Shown piece after piece: positions 6,925 to 9,866 of a stretch of 9,866 nucleotides of DNA (the first letter of the stretch is position 1; every line of letters begins with the position of its first letter). Made by a program: the position numbers and the translations under genes. Source of the stretch: Puniceicoccales bacterium. GTDB taxonomy: Bacteria; Verrucomicrobiota; Verrucomicrobiia; Opitutales; JAIRKQ01. The notes under the pieces were generated by a model. It saw only the letters and a program-made list of their open reading frames with translations, searched no databases and had not been told where the DNA came from. The DNA lies in contig JAITIO010000014.1 in NCBI GenBank assembly GCA_031279395.1, forward strand, positions 1-9,866. The letters are read 5' to 3'.

Positions 6925-7485
6925 ATGGATATAAATGCAGAAATAAAAAAGGCAAAAACAGCGATGGATATCGCTGTAAAACACACTTTAACAGAATTCA
7001 ATTCATTGCATACGGGTAAAGCTTCTCCCGGGATGGTTGAAAATTTATCCGTCGAAATGTATGGATCTATGTCAAAATTGCGTGAAATTTCCGCGATAAC
7101 AATTCCGGATGTAAAGACCATACAAATCCAACCGTGGGACAAGGAAAGCGTTAAAGCAATTGAAAAAGCAATCTTGGCAGCCAATTTGGGGGTTACACCA
7201 ATTGTAAATGGCATGATTATTCGCTGTGTCATGCCCGAAATGAGTAGGGAACGTAGGCAAGAATTGAGCAAGGTAGCAAATGGCATGGCAGAGGAGGGGC
7301 GTATTAAAGTTCGTTCCATTCGTCGCGACACCATTGAGTTTTTCAAAAAAGCCAAAAAAGATGGAGTAATCAGCGAAGACGACTTGAAACGGCTGGAAAA
7401 AGATATCCAAAATATCACCGATGCTGCGATAAAAGAAATCGATAGCAGTCTTAATCTAAAAAGTTCCGACCTGATGAAAATTTAA
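6925..7485 (+). CDS. frr: Ribosome recycling factor
   Basis: RRF works with EF-G to split the post-termination ribosome. The 186-residue product has the normal length (E. coli 185) and both domains: the long helices at each end form the three-helix bundle, with HTGKASPGMVENLSVEMYGS at about 29-48 leading into the small beta/alpha domain (SAITIPDVKTIQIQPWD at 56-72). The conserved Arg-rich KVRSIRRDT at 128-136 and the C-terminal DDLKRLEKDIQNITD at 152-166 are intact. The gene is 16 nt after pyrH and probably cotranscribed with it. No Shine-Dalgarno is visible before the ATG, so translation may depend on coupling or an unstructured leader. Confidence 0.97.
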   Translation: MDINAEIKKAKTAMDIAVKHTLTEFNSLHTGKASPGMVENLSVEMYGSMSKLREISAITIPDVKTIQIQPWDKESVKAIEKAILAANLGVTPIVNGMIIRCVMPEMSRERRQELSKVANGMAEEGRIKVRSIRRDTIEFFKKAKKDGVISEDDLKRLEKDIQNITDAAIKEIDSSLNLKSSDLMKI

Positions 7486-7693
7486 ATATCCTTCTAGGGA
7501 ATAACTTCGCCAATTGGACTAACATGTTTTAGCCTTTTTGCCGATGGATTGTTTTTTTAAGGATTTTGATTTCTAGGAAATTTTTATGCCAAGGGGATGG
7601 ATTTTTTCTCGACAAGATATGGTAATACCTTTTATTGAAGGTGGTGTCTGATTTTTATGTACATTGGACTAGTGATTTGGGTTTTATAAAGTT

Positions 7694-8278
7694 ATGCCAG
7701 AGTTTGAAGAGTGGTCTAAAGGAGAAGGTGAATCTAAAGAAAATGATGTTGGGCAAGCCTCTGAAAAAAATCAGACGCGTTATGCTCTAAAAAGAGGGCG
7801 GATCCCACAGGTAAAGAATTTTACTGAAAATGGTGAAGCTGTGCCTGTAACTGCAAGTATCGTCGATGTGGAGCATGATGCAATAGGGGCTCGTTTCCAG
7901 GGAAGACCAATTTCGGACGTTCCTCCAGTAAAAAAGTCAACGGAAATTGTGGAAGAATCAGGTCACGCCGCATCGGATAAGAGGCCTCACATACATCAAA
8001 AAAGAATTAGGCATGAGGATGAGCAAAAACCAAAATTTCACGAAGAGAAAACTCAAGCCCATAATAGGGTAACATTTGAAAAGCATCCTTTGGCAAAATC
8101 TGGGGGTAAATTATCTAAATTTTGGAAAAAATTTTTAAAATTTTTTGGCATAAAGTCGAAAGATTCCGAAAATGCAGAAGGCAAAGTTTTGAATCAAAAA
8201 AAACGGCACATGACAAAAAAGACAAACAATTTTCACACCCGAGGCACGCAAAACAATTTTTCTAAAAAAGCGAAATAA
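7694..8278 (+). CDS. Basic, low-complexity protein of unknown function upstream of murA
   Basis: I do not recognise this 194-residue protein. It is rich in Lys, Glu, His and Gln, and most of it looks disordered: an acidic/polar start (1-28), a more structured-looking patch with alternating hydrophobic residues at about 45-78 (VPVTASIVDVEHDAIGARF), a His/Lys/Arg-rich stretch at 95-135, then an amphipathic basic-aromatic helix at 139-153 (KLSKFWKKFLKFFGIK), and a strongly basic tail. The helix could lie on membrane lipid and the tail could bind RNA; both are inference. There is no signal peptide or membrane-spanning segment. It is preceded by 208 nt without a gene and followed by murA after 7 nt, so the two are probably cotranscribed. 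No Shine-Dalgarno precedes the ATG. Codon use looks like that of its neighbours, supporting a real gene. Confidence 0.7.
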   Translation: MPEFEEWSKGEGESKENDVGQASEKNQTRYALKRGRIPQVKNFTENGEAVPVTASIVDVEHDAIGARFQGRPISDVPPVKKSTEIVEESGHAASDKRPHIHQKRIRHEDEQKPKFHEEKTQAHNRVTFEKHPLAKSGGKLSKFWKKFLKFFGIKSKDSENAEGKVLNQKKRHMTKKTNNFHTRGTQNNFSKKAK

Positions 8279-8285
8279 AATTTCC

Positions 8286-9554
8286 ATGGAAACTACTTAT
8301 ATCGTGGGGAATAGGCGATTGGTGGGTGATGTCAAAGTTAGTGGTTCAAAGAATGCATGTCTTCCCATACTGGCAGCGTCGCTTCTAACGGATGAAGAAT
8401 GTACAATAAAGAATGTTCCTCGGCTGAGCGACATTGGCACGATGCTTGAAATTTTCAAGGCCCTGGGTGTTGATTTTTCCTATGCTAGTCCCCATGCGTT
8501 AAAAATTCAAGCCCGCAATGTCTCAGGTGAAGTTCCCGGATCGCTCGTTAGAAAAATGCGAGCTTCCATTTGTTTGATGGGAGCGTTATTGGGGCGTCTA
8601 CACAGGGTCGTCATACCCAAGCCGGGAGGATGTGTAATCGGAGATCGTCCCTTTGATCTGCATATCAAAGGATTTAAAGCACTTGGCTATAAAATTTCCG
8701 AAGAGGATGACATTTGGACACTGGACGGGAAAGATTTGCACGGAACAACGGTTTGCCTTAGTGGTCCGCGTGGCAGTACTATGACAGGGACAACAAATGT
8801 TGTCATGGCAGCCATTATGATACCGGGACAAACCATCATCGAGGATGCTGCCATCGAACCGGAAGTCGTAGATTTTTGCCGATATTTAACCCATATGGGT
8901 GCCAAAATAAAAGGAATAGGGACATCCGTCCTAACCATCCATGGAGGAGTGCCATTGCACGGTTGCGAATATGCCATCATTGGGGACAGGATGGAGGCCG
9001 GAACATTTGTCTGTGCCGGGCTAATCACGGGTGGAAATATTAGGATTTCGGGGCTCGAATTTGGTCTTCTCGACTCATTTTTACATCCTTTAAAAAAAAC
9101 AGGGGCCAATGTTTTTCAAAACGTTGATGGGACAATACACGTACAGTCGGGTGACCCATTGGGGTCCATCGATGTGGAAACAGGGCCCCATCCGGGATTT
9201 CCGACCGACCTGCAGGCTCAACTGTGTACGTTGCTTACACAATCCGGTGGAAATTCCACCATTAGGGAAAACATATATCCCAACAGGTTTATGTACGTGA
9301 CAGAACTAAAAAAAATGGGGGCTACCATTGATCATGTGGGGCCGTGTGCCCGCATAAAGGGTTCCTGTTCCCTAAAAGGAGCCCATCTTCAAGCAACGGA
9401 TCTGCGGGCTGGTGCTGCGTTATATTTGGCGGGACTGTGTGCTAAGGGGGATACATTTGTTCACGACATTTTTCATCTAGATCGTGGCTATGAAGCATTG
9501 GAAGATAAGCTTTGCCTATTGGGAGCCAAAATCAAGCGCATGAAAGTTGCCTAG
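8286..9554 (+). CDS. murA: UDP-N-acetylglucosamine 1-carboxyvinyltransferase
   Basis: MurA transfers enolpyruvate from PEP to UDP-GlcNAc, the first committed cytoplasmic step of peptidoglycan synthesis. The 422-residue protein has the family length, and its active-site residues fall at or near E. coli numbering: K22-N23 in SGSKNA, R91, and C115 in PGGCVIGDRP, the Cys that fosfomycin alkylates. D307 in GFPTDLQAQ, R373 in DLRAGAAL and R399 in LDRGYE also match. The C115 predicts a fosfomycin-sensitive target, unlike the Asp variants of chlamydiae and mycobacteria. The ATG lies 7 nt after the upstream gene without an evident ribosome binding site, which suggests coupled translation. A probable transposase remnant begins just beyond the stop codon. 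Confidence 0.97.
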   Translation: METTYIVGNRRLVGDVKVSGSKNACLPILAASLLTDEECTIKNVPRLSDIGTMLEIFKALGVDFSYASPHALKIQARNVSGEVPGSLVRKMRASICLMGALLGRLHRVVIPKPGGCVIGDRPFDLHIKGFKALGYKISEEDDIWTLDGKDLHGTTVCLSGPRGSTMTGTTNVVMAAIMIPGQTIIEDAAIEPEVVDFCRYLTHMGAKIKGIGTSVLTIHGGVPLHGCEYAIIGDRMEAGTFVCAGLITGGNIRISGLEFGLLDSFLHPLKKTGANVFQNVDGTIHVQSGDPLGSIDVETGPHPGFPTDLQAQLCTLLTQSGGNSTIRENIYPNRFMYVTELKKMGATIDHVGPCARIKGSCSLKGAHLQATDLRAGAALYLAGLCAKGDTFVHDIFHLDRGYEALEDKLCLLGAKIKRMKVA

Positions 9555-9585
9555 GCTCCAGGACTCATAAAAAGAGGATTAATAA

Positions 9586-9764
9586 AAAGAAGGAAAAGAA
9601 GCATTTGGAATGGGAGTTCGAACAGTGTTTGAGTGGAGAAGGTTGCTAAAGGAGAGTGGAAACCTGGAAGGAAAGCCCCTAAACAAAAACCAAGGAGTCT
9701 AGACGTGGATAGACTCAGAAAGCACGTGGAGGAACGTCCGGATGCCCAGGCTCAAGGCTCATAA
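9586..9764 (+). pseudogene. Remnant of an IS630-family transposase N-terminal (HTH) region
   Basis: Frame one (9586-9702) reads KEAFGMGVRTVFEWRRLLKE, then SGNLEGKPLNKN, and stops at TAG 9700-9702. This looks like the second half of a helix-turn-helix with the R/K-W-x-x-x-x-x-E-x-G-x-L-x-x-K-P pattern of IS630-type transposases. The -1 frame then gives PRSLDVDRLRKHVEERPDAQ (9690-9749) and stops at TAA 9762-9764. This matches the K-L-D-x-x-x-L-x-x-x-V-x-x-x-P-D-A block that follows in the same family. The first 20-30 residues are missing (in-frame TAA at 9583-9585), and nothing recognisable follows 9764, although short frames stay open to the window edge. It is best read as a truncated, frameshifted relic. 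The family call is from remembered motif patterns, not a search. Confidence 0.5.
9695..9716 (+). other. Stem-loop at the frame change of the transposase remnant
   Basis: GAGTCTA (9695-9701) and TAGACTC (9710-9716) form a perfect 7-bp stem with an 8-nt loop. It lies 4 nt after the run CAAAAAC (9684-9690), where the two transposase-like frames would join by a -1 shift. The layout resembles a slippery site with a stimulating hairpin, but the heptamer is not canonical (C instead of A at its first position). Confidence 0.35.
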
Positions 9765-9866
9765 GTTCAAATAAAAGAGCAAAAAACAGGCGATGCAGAT
9801 GGTGGGAGAAGGAGGTGTTGATACAGCGGTAGTAGCGGGTGGCAATGGGGAAATTTTCAATCTACG

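Larger units (their letters stand above)
9553..9764 (+). repeat. Pair of imperfect direct repeats at the murA stop and inside the transposase remnant
   Basis: AGGCTCCAGGACTCATAA at 9553-9570 and AGGCTCAAGGCTCATAA at 9748-9764 match apart from one substitution and one inserted base. The first copy begins within the murA stop codon, and the second lies in the transposase-like sequence, 195 nt on. They may mark a local duplication or a junction of the insertion, or be coincidence in biased sequence. Confidence 0.3.

Noticed and set aside
6142..7503. Shared TCTAGGGAATA at 6142-6152 and 7493-7503
   Set aside because: An 11-base exact match between two places is expected by chance in a window of this size; no associated structure or promoter fits both.
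7486..7693. Possible terminator or promoter between frr and the 7694 gene (T-runs, TTGGAC, TATAAA)
   Set aside because: No stable stem precedes the T-runs, and the TTGGAC/TATAAA pair has a 15-nt spacer that would start transcription inside the gene.
9724..9745. GAGGAACGTCCGG resembling the conserved GAGGAAAGTCC segment of RNase P RNA
   Set aside because: One invariant base differs, the other conserved RNase P regions are not found downstream, and the stretch reads naturally as transposase codons (KHVEERPDA).
9793..9866. Open frame with ATG running off the right edge, near a strong AAGGAGGTG
   Set aside because: Only 24 codons are visible, the SD-like run lies inside rather than before the frame, and the region is within degenerate mobile-element sequence.

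Overview
The window looks like chromosomal sequence from an AT-rich, diderm (outer-membrane-bearing) bacterium that makes meso-DAP peptidoglycan. Evidence for this is a MurA, a DapF-family protein, a secreted beta-barrel-like protein ending in Phe, and single-copy housekeeping genes (pyrH, frr, accB, accC). The combination of an Asp23/AmaP pair (best known from Firmicutes) with an outer membrane, and the general look of the proteins, suggest the PVC group, most likely Verrucomicrobiota (Opitutae/Puniceicoccales-like). That placement is inference and only moderately secure.

Left part (1-2094, + strand). It starts inside a family 2 glycosyltransferase gene. Next comes a short cassette: a perfect FNR/CRP-type palindrome, a 46-residue ORF with a good ribosome binding site, and a strong intrinsic terminator. 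A cysteine-containing outer-membrane-type protein follows, in strikingly G+T-rich DNA. This part is the accessory-looking portion of the left half.

Middle (2114-5918, - strand). In transcription order the genes are accB, accC, an Asp23/Gls24-family gene, an amaP-like membrane protein gene, and, after a gap, a dapF homologue. The first four are packed within 0-5 nt of each other (asp23 and amaP overlap by ATGA) and are probably one operon. It links fatty-acid synthesis (the biotin carrier and biotin carboxylase of acetyl-CoA carboxylase) to an envelope-associated Asp23/AmaP module. The dapF product has Ser at both positions where classical DapF has its catalytic Cys pair.

Right part (6177-9554, + strand). 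After a 258-nt divergent intergenic region come pyrH (UMP kinase), frr (ribosome recycling factor), an unrecognised basic low-complexity protein, and murA (first committed step of peptidoglycan synthesis). The unrecognised gene and murA are only 7 nt apart.

Right end (9555-9866). No intact gene is seen. Two reading frames related by -1 together resemble the N-terminal helix-turn-helix region of an IS630-family transposase. It starts just after the murA stop, lacks its N-terminus, and breaks down downstream, so it is best read as a mobile-element remnant. No tRNA, rRNA, CRISPR array or replication origin was recognised.
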